Positions 29,962 to 41,177 of a DNA stretch of 64,000 bases are shown here, in pieces. The position numbers and the translations under genes were made by a program. This DNA comes from Litsea cubeba (lineage: Eukaryota > Streptophyta > Magnoliopsida > Laurales > Lauraceae), in the NCBI GenBank assembly GCA_012931725.1, contig CM022951.1, forward strand, positions 21,849,457 to 21,913,456, given 5' to 3'. A model generated the notes under the pieces. It was not told where the DNA came from, searched no databases, and worked only from the letters and a program-made list of their open reading frames with translations. Each line of letters opens with the position of its first letter. Within the stretch, counting starts at the first letter, position 1.

Positions 29962-31403
29962 GGGGTCGTTTGTCTATATTCATTTACATATATAAATGGT
30001 GAATATACGTAATATTTACGCATCAGTCATGTTTGTCGACACGTGTGTACGCATCTTGTGTATAAATCAGATGTATAATTGGTGTGAAAATGAGCCCATT
30101 TTCACATCAAGATTTGAACACCTGTTTAGGTCCACTCTAACGCATTTAAAAAAAAAAAATAAAAGAGGCATTTCCATCAAAGAGGTTCTGGGTTCGAAAC
30201 ACCCCTCCAACACATTTAAAAAATAATAATAAAACCTATGAACGAGAACCCTCCCTACATCTCATCTCCCTTTTATGAATGTAAATTCTCTATTTCTCTC
30301 TCTTGCCTTGCTATACAAAATAATAATAATAATAATAATAAATAAAAAATAAAAAAAAATTATAAAATCTATTTACTCTGTAGATTTATTATTTCAGAAT
30401 TTGATTCTCTATCTTCTCTTCTCTTTTTAGATTTTCTCTTTTTCATGTGTAGGATGATGAGACTTGAAACTGGCTCCAATGAATTTTAAGGAACAAAATC
30501 TGCAGGAAAAAAAAACGTATCGATAGTAAGAATTTTAAGAGATTGTCTGTAAGATAAATATCTCAATAGTTTTTCTATCAACTTTTAACTTAAACAATTA
30601 GTCAATTACCTTATTATTTTAGTTTTCTTCCAATATCTCAATGATTTTTCTAAAATTATTTATCATTGGATTACTTTAAAAATATTTAAACATGTATAAA
30701 TGAATGTAAGAGAGAAGGAAGAATGTATTTTATATAGCATTATGGTATCATTCAAAATCATGTATAATTGCGATTTTATCTAACCATAATAAATTTGTGA
30801 CACTTTTAATATGATTGAACTTAACAAACAAAATACTCATTTTAAGAACTTTCTATAATTGATTAATATTAGCATAAAGCCAGTGAGATGCATTGGTTAA
30901 GTTTTATGCAAATTGAATAATAAATTAAGATAATATTAATTAATAAAAAAATTAATATTAACTATTATAATATAGACTCATATTTCATTAACTAAACATG
31001 TTAGAATGCATTTTATTTTTAAGGTGATCATGGATAGAAATGTATATTTTTAAAAAGTATATTTTATTTTGAAAGACATGTTCTTTTTTAAGGATCTAAA
31101 ATGCAAATGAAAACTTTGATATAAATTAGACATTTTTTTGTCTCATTTTCATATCATTATAGTAGAATAGAATTTAATGATTAATAAGTATCATTTACAA
31201 AATTGTTTAATACATATACACATATCATTGATACAAACATAAAAAAATGAATCGCATGTGTAAATGATATGAAAATAGTATTATTAGACAAACGTTGTAA
31301 AAAGAAATGCATGTGTAAACGTTACATACTTAAAATTTGAATATTCATCATTTACATGTGTAAATTGTATTTACATATCACCGCGTAAAAGACAAACGAC
31401 CCC
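29962..31403. mobile_element. Harbinger/PIF-like non-autonomous element, 1.44 kb, TSD TAA
   Basis: The ends are the inverted repeat ggggtcgtttgtct (left) and agacaaacgacccc (right). The flanking 3-bp duplication TAA (29959-29961 and 31404-31406) is the target length typical of PIF/Harbinger elements. The right unit has the empty site cacccctaatcaat near 60436. The interior is very AT-rich with no transposase, so it needs enzymes from elsewhere. Confidence 0.82.
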
Positions 31404-32171
31404 TAATCAATATCAAGCACATCTAATCTTCTCCATATATAGGCTCAACTCAACTAACCTGATCCATTTATTACTGGGGTTGAAAATGTCACCCCCAAGC
31501 AAACTTAAAATTTGTCAACAAGGTTGTTGCCCACTTGAATGGAAACCTCACTTTTCACCTAAGTATCCAAGGATCAAACCCAACGTACTCTGTGGAGCGG
31601 GTGTTAAATTTGTAGGATGAAACTTCTTACGTGGAGTAGATATTATCTCCCTAGGATGGGTCTCTAATGGATCCCAGCCCCCTTGACTAGATAAAAAAAC
31701 AGTTTAAATACATCAATATGAATCCTTGAGTAATGGGTGGAGTTTTACTTCGATTTGCAGGTAATACTGAAATCAAAAAGTCTATTTAGACATATTTTTT
31801 GGCATGAATCTTGGACAAACTCCTATGTTACCCCTTGAATATCATTACTCGACTGCAATTAGACACTTACTGTAGGTAATGTTCGAGTTCAAATAACAAA
31901 AGCATTTATTAAGAAATGGCACTAGCAGGTTGGTTTCGGGTTAACCTGTTGGCCCAATAGAGGGTTGGTCCAAAAACAAAGAAAGCAATGGGGAACAAAA
32001 TAGACCACGTGGATTGGGGTAGGGAGGTGACTGGGCAATCCTCTGACATTATCTTCTCCTCCGTTTCAAACAACTCCTATTAGAGTTTCATTCTCAGAGT
32101 TATGCATCAAAATCACATCCAACTCACTCTCTCTAATCTTCACTAGTCGTCGTCTTCTTCTTCCTTTCCCT
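31404..32171 (+). promoter_or_regulatory. HEMC copy 1 upstream region with CT-rich 5' leader
   Basis: About 770 bp precede the HEMC start. The last 60 bp (about 32115-32170) are a pyrimidine-rich patch typical of plant core promoters and leaders. No convincing TATA box was fixed. The right unit has the matching region at about 60440-61137, with an extra short insert near 61027. Confidence 0.4.
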
Positions 32172-32407
32172 ATGCAAATGCACAACATACTCTTGAAACC
32201 CACCTCCTTCACCCACCCTCTCATCCCTGCCCGTTCCAACATGATCCCTGGGTCCATTTCAGCACTTGGGTTCCCTCCACCTTCCCTGAAAACCCAACTC
32301 CCCAGTTATTGCCATGCAAGAAAGGTCTTGGTGACAAGAGCAGCTGTTGTTGTTGAGCAGGAGTTAAAGACCAAGGTCTCTCTTATCAAAATAGGTACAA
32401 GAGGAAG
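32172..32407 (+). CDS. HEMC: HEMC copy 1 exon 1 (plastid transit peptide)
   Basis: Seventy-eight codons plus two bases, starting MQMHNILLKPTSFTHPLIPA and ending SLIKIGTRG plus AG before gtatta at 32408. The start is the first ATG after the CT-rich leader. The right copy at 61138-61373 differs by few residues (Arg to Pro, Val to Ala). Intron 1 is 3,326 bp. Confidence 0.88.
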
Positions 32408-35400
32408 GTATTATTTCCTCCATCTCTATTTTATCTATTGTTCCTTTTTTCATTTGTTCTTTTTTGGTGATGTTTCACATGGGCTATGAGTATCTGTTCA
32501 TATTTTCCTTCATGGTGTTCTGATATGATGCTATTGCAGTTCTGGGTAACTTGAATTATATCTGGGTTTGGGAAGTTTTTAAGTTTTTGTTCATTTTTTC
32601 CTTTCATGGGGTTCCTTTATGATGCTATTTTTTTTTTTCTGGGTAGCTTGAATTTCTCTGGGTTTGAGCAGTTTTTGATGTTTTTGCCTTCTCCATTCCT
32701 TTATCTAGACAAATTTTCAGATGCCCACCTTATCTTTTCTCTTCTCACGGAGAGGGGCAACCTATTTGACCACTCCATTTTTGACGAGTTCCAATTTGAC
32801 ACTGATATTACCCTTACCTACTGGCTGATTTTGATCACCAGAAATTCTCACTCTATGAAGCGATTAATCTTTGAGATTAAACTAGGGTTTAGGATCATTT
32901 GATCTGACACTGATTGGATCCTTACCAACTTCCAAATCTATCCACCCTCTTACTCTTTTTTGACAATCAAGCATCCAGGTGGACCCCGCATGGGGTGGGC
33001 AATGGGACTCTGAAGTCAGGCTCCTTGGTCATTTGTTTAAAGGCCATATATGTTTTTGGGTACCTATTATATCTTAGTTTCATTTTCCCTCATTTAGTTG
33101 TCCCATATTGATAATTGTTTCAGGTCCCTTATTTCTTTCTCTCGCATTTGATTGGGTTTCTTAGAAGTTTTTTGGGTCTGTTTTATAAAAGGTTTTTTTG
33201 CTTCTACTAGTTTATGTATGAAGATTGCTATTCTGGATATCGCTTGATTTCTCTTGAGTTGGGGCTGTTTCGTATTATTGTTTTCTAAATTGGGGTTTTC
33301 TGTATGTTAGTTAGGTTTTGATTTTCTTGTTTCTCATATGAAGTAGATTTCTTGAGGTTTAACCTTAAGATATTTTTGCTTCTTGAGATTTAGTTGCGTT
33401 TTCGGGCTTGTTCGGCATTTTTCTAGGAATATTTGTTGGTTAGAATAGTTTCAATGGAGGCAGCCATGAATGTTTGAGCATGCAAATGGAATGTGGATTT
33501 TTATAGGAAAATGATTCCAACATCCAGCCTATGAAAAATTAGAATTTTTTGTGGTTTTAGATCTTCACCCATGACTGAACCACCCCCCACCCCACCCCAC
33601 CCATGACCCTTTACTCTTCACTCCTTTAATCCTATTCAACAATTTCCCTTTTCCAAGAATAATGCCAAACATTCTCATAGATGTCATCTCATAGGAGAAA
33701 ACAGACTTGAGGATATTTATTTGTCGAAGCAATCTATAGCAATGCCTTCAAATGTGGGCACATGGAATGGTGCCCCCATTTCTTGTTCAAATTCTAGGTT
33801 TTGAGAAGCAAAATCTAGGATTGTTATAGAATCCAAGGAAAATGATTTGCAACTATACAATGAATCGCTTTTGTAGGTAAACCTTAGGTTTTGCTGTGAA
33901 ACTGAATCATACTATCCAATACTTGCGAATCAAATCCCATGATTCAGGCGATTCTTTTAGTAAAAAAAAAAAAAAAAACAGCAACAATATGATGAATGAC
34001 TATTTTTAGTAAAATTGACGGTGACTCGACAATTAGGCCGATTCGGCCCCAAAAAACATTTAACATTACGACAAATAATAACAAACTTTAGAAAATAGGG
34101 ATTTATGTCGTACAAATTTAAGCCACACTTGTTTTAATTATTTAGAATAAACTTAAGTGATAATAGGTGGTCACATTTGATTTTCATTCTGTCGGATGAA
34201 CATTACCTTCAATCTTCCACAAAATAAGGTTTTGATCTTCCAAAGTGAGTTGACAACATCATCCCACAACATAAAAAAGGGGAAAAAGAATTAGTTTTAT
34301 TCTTTTCCCGTACCTGTTTGGTAATTTTACATGTAAAATAAAGTGTAGTAAAGCATCAGATCAAAAGAGAATAAAATATAATGGGGGTAATGATGGTATT
34401 TTATTTTTAGTTGTTTGGTATGGAATATTTTTTACTTTTTGTATAGAAAAATGGAGCTTTTTTGTCTTTTAGTGGAGAAAGAAGGTTGCTTTTTGACTTT
34501 TTTTTAAAAAGATGGAGGAAATTTTAAATTAAAGGGCTATTGATGTTACCCCTTGTCTGAAAAATGGAGCCTTTACTTGACTTTTACTAATCCAGTAAAG
34601 TGCCAAATGGGCGGACTGTGATGTAATTCTAGGGAAGCACATATCCTGATTCTGGTGAACCCAAATACCAATGCTACCCGATTTTCAATTAAAGAGAAAA
34701 ATCCACTTAGTAAGGAGAAAAGTAGCGATTCACTTACCGTTGATCACGAGAATCCACCGTAGATCTTCAATCCAATGGGAGATAACTCAAAACCAATAGG
34801 AGAAAGATGGAAAATTGCGCACAAAGCAACTTTATTGTAGAACAAAAAATCATAAACACACCCTTTTCTCAATAAGAATCTTCTCAAGGAATTCAGGTCT
34901 TTGATTTCGTTGCCCACGAAGAAAAAGAACTACAAGAAAGAAAGGGAAAAAAAACTGCAAAAAAGAACTACAACAAAGAAAAAATGGTGCAATTAAAGTT
35001 TCATGTTGTGTCAAGCATATAATCCAAAACCAAAGCCTTCTCTTAGTAACTGCATCATTCACATTTCACCTCATATCACTAACTTGTGGTGTTAATTAAA
35101 TAACTTGTAAGCACACAAATTACATATCTGTGTGTGTGTCTATATATATGTGTTTATAACTATGAAGAAAGGGAGATATTATAATTTAAGATTTACAGAC
35201 CCTTCCCGAGCCATTTGAATTGTTGTCATAGACTCCAATCCAGCCCCAATGCCTGTATTGAGAAATGAAATAAGTAATGCAATGTGACAAATTAACTCCT
35301 GAAACAAAACCCCAACGGGCACCCCATAAATAAAAATGTACTCATATATCCTCTTAACTATGTCATAAGATCCAATATTTATGGTCCGATGGCCCTCAAG

Positions 35401-35733
35401 TTTAATGGTTTTAGAATGTATCTTTTTTTTTTTTTAATTTTAATCCAATGTCAGTCCCATTTGGATCGCATACAATCCATGGAATCCATGACATTCAGGG
35501 GGGTGGTGGTGGGCAATGGGGTTGGATTGATCATAGGGGCCCCAGGTGGACGGTGGACCCCATCAGTTGTCTTGCACCATGCAAGACATCTACAGACTAC
35601 AGAGGAGCAATAGCCGCTCACAAAGAAAAAAAAAAAAAAGACATATATATGTGATTATTTCCTTTGTGCTGAGATTGGTTTTATCTTTTGTTGGAACATG
35701 GATGATATTCTTTCTGATGCTTGTGTAGGACAG

Positions 35734-36139
35734 TCCTTTAGCACTTGCCCAAGCTTATGAGACACGGGACAAGCTCATGGCAACACATACAGGGCTAGCG
35801 GAAGATGGAGCTATTGAGATTGTAATCATTAAAACAACGGGTGATTAAATTCTAAATCAACCGCTTGCAGATATAGGTGGTAAAGGCCTTTTCACAAAAG
35901 AGATAGATGAGGCACTCCTCGAAGGTAAAATTGATATTGCTGTTCACTCAATGAAGGATGTGCCTACATATTTTCCTGATGGGATGATTTTACCATGCAA
36001 CCTTCCCCGAGAGGATGTACGGGATGCATTTATTTGCATGACTGCAAGCTCTTTGGCTGAGCTTCCAGCTGGAAGCAAAGTTGGAAGTGCTTTCCTTCGC
36101 AGACAGTCTCAAGTACTATACAGATATCCATCACTAAAA
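35734..36139 (+). pseudogene. HEMC: HEMC copy 1 exon 2 with nonsense codon
   Basis: The exon is 406 bp. Its first base completes the split Ser codon of IGTRG-S. The frame is open except for TAA at 35846-35848. It ends SLK at the donor gtaagt (36140). Residues up to SQVLYRYPSLK otherwise look conserved, which suggests that loss of function is recent. Confidence 0.85.
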
Positions 36140-36568
36140 GTAAGTGTTTGATTTGTGGAAACACGCATCTGTCGTGTACTATTTGATTGGAAAATCCAGT
36201 TTTAGGGATTACAACTGTCTGAACCAAAGGGCATGATGGGCATTCAACTGGTCCATTCATGATAGAGATTTGTGTTTTAGCTTCTAAGCTGTAATCATTC
36301 CTTTCTTTTCTCATTTGAGCTCATCAATTTTCATAATTTTTTTTTCTTTGGTTTCTTTGATTGTTACAGACATCCTAGTCTTATTTTATTTCTTTTTTAA
36401 ACATTATGCACTTCTGCTTAAATCATTTGTTCTTTTAGTCAAACACCCTTTTGTGAGATGCATGGGTCATTTGTAATTGCCAGAATTATGCAGTAATTGG
36501 TAATTTTGAAAAACTTTGGAGAGAAGGGGCATTTTTGTAATTTCTGAAAATAATTAGTAATATAAATA

Positions 36569-36690
36569 TGAAGAAATGCAACCTATCTAGGGATTTGGCT
36601 CAGGGTAGATCAAAATGGAGAAACATAATTCATGTAGCTGACCCTAACATAGTTGGGACAAGGCTTTGATGATGATGATTATGATGATGA
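36569..36690 (+). mobile_element. Au-type SINE, 5'-truncated, with 19-bp target duplication
   Basis: The 122-bp insert contains attcatgtagctgacccta, followed by the Au SINE 3' signature acatagttgggacaaggctt and a (GAT)n tail. The exact direct repeat ataattagtaatataaata lies on both sides (36550-36568 and 36691-36709). It sits in the intron after HEMC copy 1 exon 2. Confidence 0.85.
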
Positions 36691-36721
36691 ATAATTAGTA
36701 ATATAAATAATGTCTTGTTGA

Positions 36722-37036
36722 GAAGAGACTTTGTTTATAAATCATAGAAAAACCAGAGACTACTATGTAACTTGCTTACTATGCCTAGCTGATGAGGAAT
36801 CAGTTGACCATTTACTTCTCCATTGCAGGCTGACAAAAGCTCTTTGGTCCTCTATTTTCAAGGATTTCAGCTGCAGTTGGGTTCTACCTCAATCCCTTCC
36901 GGATTTATTCCAAGAATGGTTTTGCCCGATTTCTAGCTTTAAAGGGAAGACCATGTGGCGACCATCTTTTTTGGCTCGCATCTGTGTTAATCAGGCCCAC
37001 GACTCATCAAAGGGATCCAGCCCAGTTATATTCACG
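36722..37036 (+). pseudogene. LINE zf-RVT remnant
   Basis: The frame contains CLLCLADEESVDHLLLHC, the Cys/His motif of the zf-RVT domain of plant LINE reverse transcriptases, followed by LWSSIF and SWVLPQSLPDLFQEWF. The LINE ends inside the left arm of the inverted repeat. The right arm carries the same LINE tail on the minus strand (about 38033-37930). Confidence 0.75.
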
Positions 37037-38040
37037 TGGATTGCTTTGGGTCAATGACACAGCGGGCCTCCTCCTCGGCGCGGGCCTCCTCCTCTCGGCG
37101 CTGCGCGCGGGCGCGGGCCTCCTCCTCTCGGCACTGTCTAAGAAATAGGCGTCTTAGGCAAATTATGGTACCAGAGATATGCCTATAAAGTTCTAGAAAT
37201 GGAAATAGATTGAGCCCCTTATGCCTCCATAAGGATAAAGAAAGGTAACCAGACCCGTGACGGAATGGATAAGGAGATAAATCCTCGCAATTATTTACCA
37301 AGTTTTCAGGCCCCTTATCTTGTATCCTGCATACAAGAAAGCTCCAAAGATGGAGTTGACGTAAAATCTAGAGGGCGAAAGTTGGTGGCCCTCAGTTATG
37401 TAGAAATGGTATCTTTGAAATATTGAGGGATTTAACCCAACCGTCGTATGTCAATTCCGGCGGTGCAGCAACATACGACGGTTGGGTTAAATCCCTCAAT
37501 ATTTCAACGATACCATTTCTCTACATAACTGAGGGCCACCAGCTTTCGCCTTTTAGATTTTATGTCAACTTCATCTTTGGAACTTTCTTGTATGCAAGAT
37601 ACAAGATAGGGGGCCTGGAAACTTAGGTGGATAATTGTGGGGATTTATCTCCTTATTCATTCCGTTCCGGGCCTGGTTGCCCTTCTTTATCCTTATGGAG
37701 GCGTAAGGGGCTCAATCTGGTTCCATTTCTGGAATTTTATAGGCGTATCTTAGATACCATATTTTGCCCAAGACGTCGTATTTCTCAGACAGTGCCGAGA
37801 GGAAGAGGCCCACGCCCGGGCGCAACGCCGAGAGGAGGAGGCCCGCGCCGAGGAGGAGACCTGCTGTGTCATTGAACTAAAGCAATCCACGTGAATATAA
37901 GAACTGGGCTGGATCCCTTTGATGGGTCGTGGGCCTGATTAACACAGATGCAAGCCAAAAAAGATAGTCGCCACATGGTCTTCCCTTTAAAGCTAGAAAT
38001 CGGGCAAAACCATTCTTGGAATAAATCCGGAAGGGATTGA
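36889..38040. repeat. Large inverted repeat, arms about 565 bp, 19-bp spacer
   Basis: The left arm (36889-37451) and right arm (37471-38040) are reverse complements along their length with scattered mismatches and small indels. They start tcaatcccttccggattt and meet at cgtcgtatgt / acatacgacg. The arms include a LINE tail and a GC-rich cggcgcgggcctcctcctc stretch. No target duplication was identified. The structure could form a long hairpin if transcribed. The right edge abuts a Copia fragment. Confidence 0.88.
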
Positions 38041-38974
38041 TTCCGTACACTGTGGTCGGAATATGCAATAGTATTAAGTATGCAGACGTGGCTGACAATG
38101 TTTTGACAGTGATCCAAGATCTTCAGGCCTCTAGTAAAAAAGATCAGTTTTTGATGAAGCTGCGAAGTGAATATGAAAGTGTCCGATTTGCCCTGATGAA
38201 TCGGATGCCTTTACCTTCATTGGATGTCTGCTTGAATGAACTCTTACGTGAAGAACAACGCATTACGACCTCGGCTCATCTTGCTCAACAGAAGACTGAG
38301 ACCTATTCAATCACGTTCTCTTTGCATCTCAATGCAAACAGAAAGTCTGCAGCTACTGTAAAAACTCGGGACATATCACTTCGCATGCTTATGTTGCTTC
38401 TTCAGTTATGCATGTTCCTACATCTGCACCTTTACAGCTTGGGCCCTCATCATCTCTAACTCCTGAATTGGTTCAACAAATGATTGTCAATGCCCTATCT
38501 GCCTTTTGTCTCTCAGGTAACACACCTTCATCTTCTACTTGGTTCCTTGATTCCAGGGCATCTAATCATATGACGTATTCTCGTACCCTTCTCTCCAATG
38601 TGACACCATACAATGGCAATCTTCAAATACAAATTGCTGATGGAGGAAATGTTCCCATTACTGCTCTCGGAGATATCCCTGGTCCCATCCCATTGAAAAA
38701 AGTTTAACTTTGTTCCAATTTAACTTCAAACCTATTGTCCGTCGGGCAACTTGTTGAAAATAATGGTAACATCTCTTTTTCTTCTTCTTCTGGTTGTGTT
38801 GTGCAGGACCAGATGTCCGGGAAGGAGATCGCGAGGGGGCCTAAGTGTGGACGCTTGTTTCTGTTGGATTTTTCTAAAGTTTCTAGGAATATATTTGACA
38901 ATAATGTGTTTTGTTTTTCTATTAGAGATGACTGCCAATTGTGGCAATAGACTTGGACATCCTAATTCTAAAGT
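38041..38974 (+). pseudogene. Copia gag-protease-GAG_pre-integrase fragment, cut at the duplication junction
   Basis: Frames contain FLMKLRSEYESVRFALMNR and LPSLDVCLNELLREEQR (UBN2-type gag), a gag zinc-knuckle relic, then TWFLDSRASNHMT (the protease region, with Arg in place of the usual Gly of the DSGAS motif) and LLSVGQLVENN, ending in RLGHPNSKV from the GAG_pre-integrase domain. The Copia sequence stops exactly where EXO84B homology starts (38975). LTRs, integrase and reverse transcriptase are absent. It has frameshifts and an altered protease motif, so it is dead. Confidence 0.85.
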
Positions 38975-39520
38975 TTCAATGCACGAGGAGTGGACCCCCA
39001 AAGGTACATCTCCATCAATCTCTTCTTTTTTTGAATGGTACGTCTCCATCAATCGTGGCCTTTTGCTTCCTTATTTTCTTAGGCTGCATTTGGGGGGTAT
39101 ATTTGCAAAATTGAACTTGTAGTCCAATTATTCTTTCTATAAATATCCTTTGGGCTTGTCCAAATCTGCAGTGCTGAAATTGTACTGAAGGAATCATATC
39201 TGCTGCTGCATTTTGCAGTACTTCCTAAGGAACCCCTATTTTTTCTCTAGGTTGGCTGATCTGATTAACATTTTTGCAGTGCGCTGCCCGAAGATGAATG
39301 GTTTTGTGACGCTGCAAAGTCAGCAATAAACAAGCTTTTGCTAGGAACGTCTGTGTCTGAGTCATCCGACATTGATGAACACATTGTCATGCATGATGAC
39401 ATCTCTGATTCAGACGACACTGTTTCCACCCCATCAATCACAGAGTCTGCCGAGTCTTTTGCTTCAGCCAATATGGGAGAAAATGAAAGTCCCATTTACC
39501 TTACAGATCCTGAAGGTTAA
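38975..39520 (+). pseudogene. EXO84B: EXO84B 3' fragment in the right duplication unit
   Basis: This holds the last 29 bp of the penultimate EXO84B exon (38975-39003), its donor, the short intron and a full last exon (39280-39520, TAA 39518-39520). The last exon differs from the parent by very few residues (Ala to Val in GTSVSESS, Val to Met in HIVMHDD). Everything upstream is replaced by a Copia fragment, so no EXO84 protein can be made unless a chimeric transcript runs in from the Copia side. Confidence 0.9.
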
Positions 39521-40975
39521 TAAGGCTGCACTCCATCAGAAGAGGAGAACAAGAGCTCCATTGTCCTACAAGTTACAATTGCATGGGCTGGTAGGTCCTG
39601 GCTAAGATTGGTCCGCCGAGTGAATGAGATTGGCTCCAGACTTGATTCTGTTGGCTTTAACATCTGTGGTCTTTCGGATCAGATTCTTTTACACCAACCG
39701 GGAAGACATCTGGCTTAACTTCATTGGTGTACCTTCGTAGAAGAGAAGTTTGGTACAGTAGCCATCATTCCTCGAGTTAAGCTTTGTAGGCATTCCTGAA
39801 CATGATATAGTAATTCAATCCTGAAGTATTTACAATTGATGTATGCTACCGATTCACGCAAGCTATTCTGCATTTTGTTTTGATTGAGTTGGTGCAATTC
39901 GGTTTAAGCTGGTAGGCTTCATTGTTGTCATTTGGGACTTGTAGTGGAGATATATATAAGTAATGCTCATGTACAAGCTTTTCTTACTGTCTTATGGTTG
40001 TCGGATGGGACTATACAACTAGGTGAGTTGGGTGTCCAAGCCCGAGCCAAATTGGATATGGATATGTGTGTACTTGAACTGAGCCTAACATGAAATGCAA
40101 AATTTCAATTGTTCTGAATCCGGTTCGATCAAGCCCAACTTGCATTTCATTCTTAGCTGGGTTATTGGATCATGTTGGATTGCATTTGACATGATCCACT
40201 AGCTGGAGGCATCGCCTTAACCTGGGCATTGGGTCAAGAATCGGTGGAGCGTACATTAACGGCAACACCCAGTGGACTAAGCCCAGAGCTTTTCCTTTTA
40301 GTAACCCAGTTGGTACAAATATGGGATGCTATTCAGTGATGCTCGATCTGGGCTGCAATCAATAGATAGCTGGCTTCCCTGTTACTTACTCTGGTCCGTA
40401 TGTGGACTGGGCCTAAGAAAAAACCGGACCCGCCTTAATTTACAAACCCCTAGCGGACCCATTTTTACTATTGGTGTAGAACATAAGCTCAAGTCCACCC
40501 CACAAGGTTAATAATACAGACCAATTTGACCCCATTGTGCAGGAAGTTTGGGTCAGGCTGGCTTGAGCTGGCCCAGCCTATGAACAATCCTACATATAGG
40601 TTAGATGAAGAGTTTGGATTGATTGTGTATGGGGTTCATTGTAGGGACTAGAAATGAAATTTGTTTCTTTAAAATCAAGCCCAGGCTTACGGAGTTTCGT
40701 CCTTATAAAATTCTAATTTTGTCAAAAAGAAAGAATAACAAAATCACATGTTGAGACCAGTGACTGAAAAAATGGTATTATAGATTTCACCTAACTGCAA
40801 CTAGAAATAAATAAACATAAACAAGTTGCTTTCCTCTAAAATCAAAGCCTTATGATGGTACGCCACATTTCCACACCTACCTACACTCTGGATGCTCCAT
40901 TAAGTGGGAGGAATATTATTTTGAGTGGTTCGGATTTTCATTAGGTGTGCCCCGCTCTTTTAATTCGGAATTTCT
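39521..40975 (+). other. 3' flank of the EXO84B fragment, copy of 22660-23778 and 24429-24620
   Basis: Non-coding sequence matching the left unit. It contains about 175 bp (40284-40463) missing on the left, and the intact empty site for the left unit's 650-bp MULE near 40805. Confidence 0.6.
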
Positions 40976-40977
40976 TT

Positions 40978-41140
40978 AAATCAAAGCCTTACGAGAGTAG
41001 ACATTCTTATTTTTCTGAACACTTCCTCCTCAACTAAGGGAGAGAGAGATAGAGAGAGAGAGAGAGAATGCACAGGAAAAATCAAAGCCTTACGAGAGTA
41101 GGCATTCTTGTTTTTCTTAACACTTCCTCCTTCACTAAGG

Positions 41141-41175
<35 letters not shown>
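40978..41175. repeat. Tandem duplication of about 106 bp containing (GA)n, right unit only
   Basis: The segment tcaaagccttacgagagtag, a tract of about 60 bp, and a GA run occurs twice (from about 40980 and from about 41085). The left unit has it once near 24603. It was probably produced by slippage at the GA microsatellite. Confidence 0.8.

Positions 41176-41177
<2 letters not shown>

Larger units (their letters stand above)
32172..36139 (+). pseudogene. HEMC: HEMC copy 1: porphobilinogen deaminase, 5' exons with an in-frame stop
   Basis: HEMC (hydroxymethylbilane synthase) condenses four porphobilinogens in plastids during tetrapyrrole synthesis. Exon 1 (32172-32407) encodes a Ser/Thr/Pro-rich transit peptide and TKVSLIKIGTRG. 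Exon 2 (35734-36139) continues SPLALAQAYETRDKLMATH, DIGGKGLFTKEIDEALLEGK, DIAVHSMKDVPT (with the catalytic Asp region), LPREDVRDAFICMTA and LRRQSQVLYRYPSLK. The splice sites are AG|gtatta and gacag|T. The TAA at 35846-35848 replaces the conserved Lys after KTTGD, a one-base change from AAA. Exons for the cofactor-binding Cys and the C-terminus are not found before the transposon block at about 36720. This is the truncated product of the tandem duplication and is probably non-functional. Confidence 0.88.
22105..38974 (+). repeat. Tandem segmental duplication, left unit
   Basis: Starting at ttcaatgcacgagga in the EXO84B exon, this sequence recurs from 38975. It can be followed co-linearly through the EXO84B 3' end, the intergenic region and HEMC exon 1 to about 35029, where the window's right end stops the comparison. 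The right limit given here assumes a simple tandem and is inferred. Unit-specific insertions here are MULEs 23779-24428 and 27374-28366, the Harbinger-like element 29962-31403 and a 102-bp tandem duplication at 29291-29494. Confidence 0.88.

Noticed and set aside
37627..37875. 82-codon frame with an Arg/Gly/Pro-rich tail
   Set aside because: It is the right arm of the inverted repeat. The equivalent in the left arm is open on the opposite strand with a different tail, and there is no known domain.
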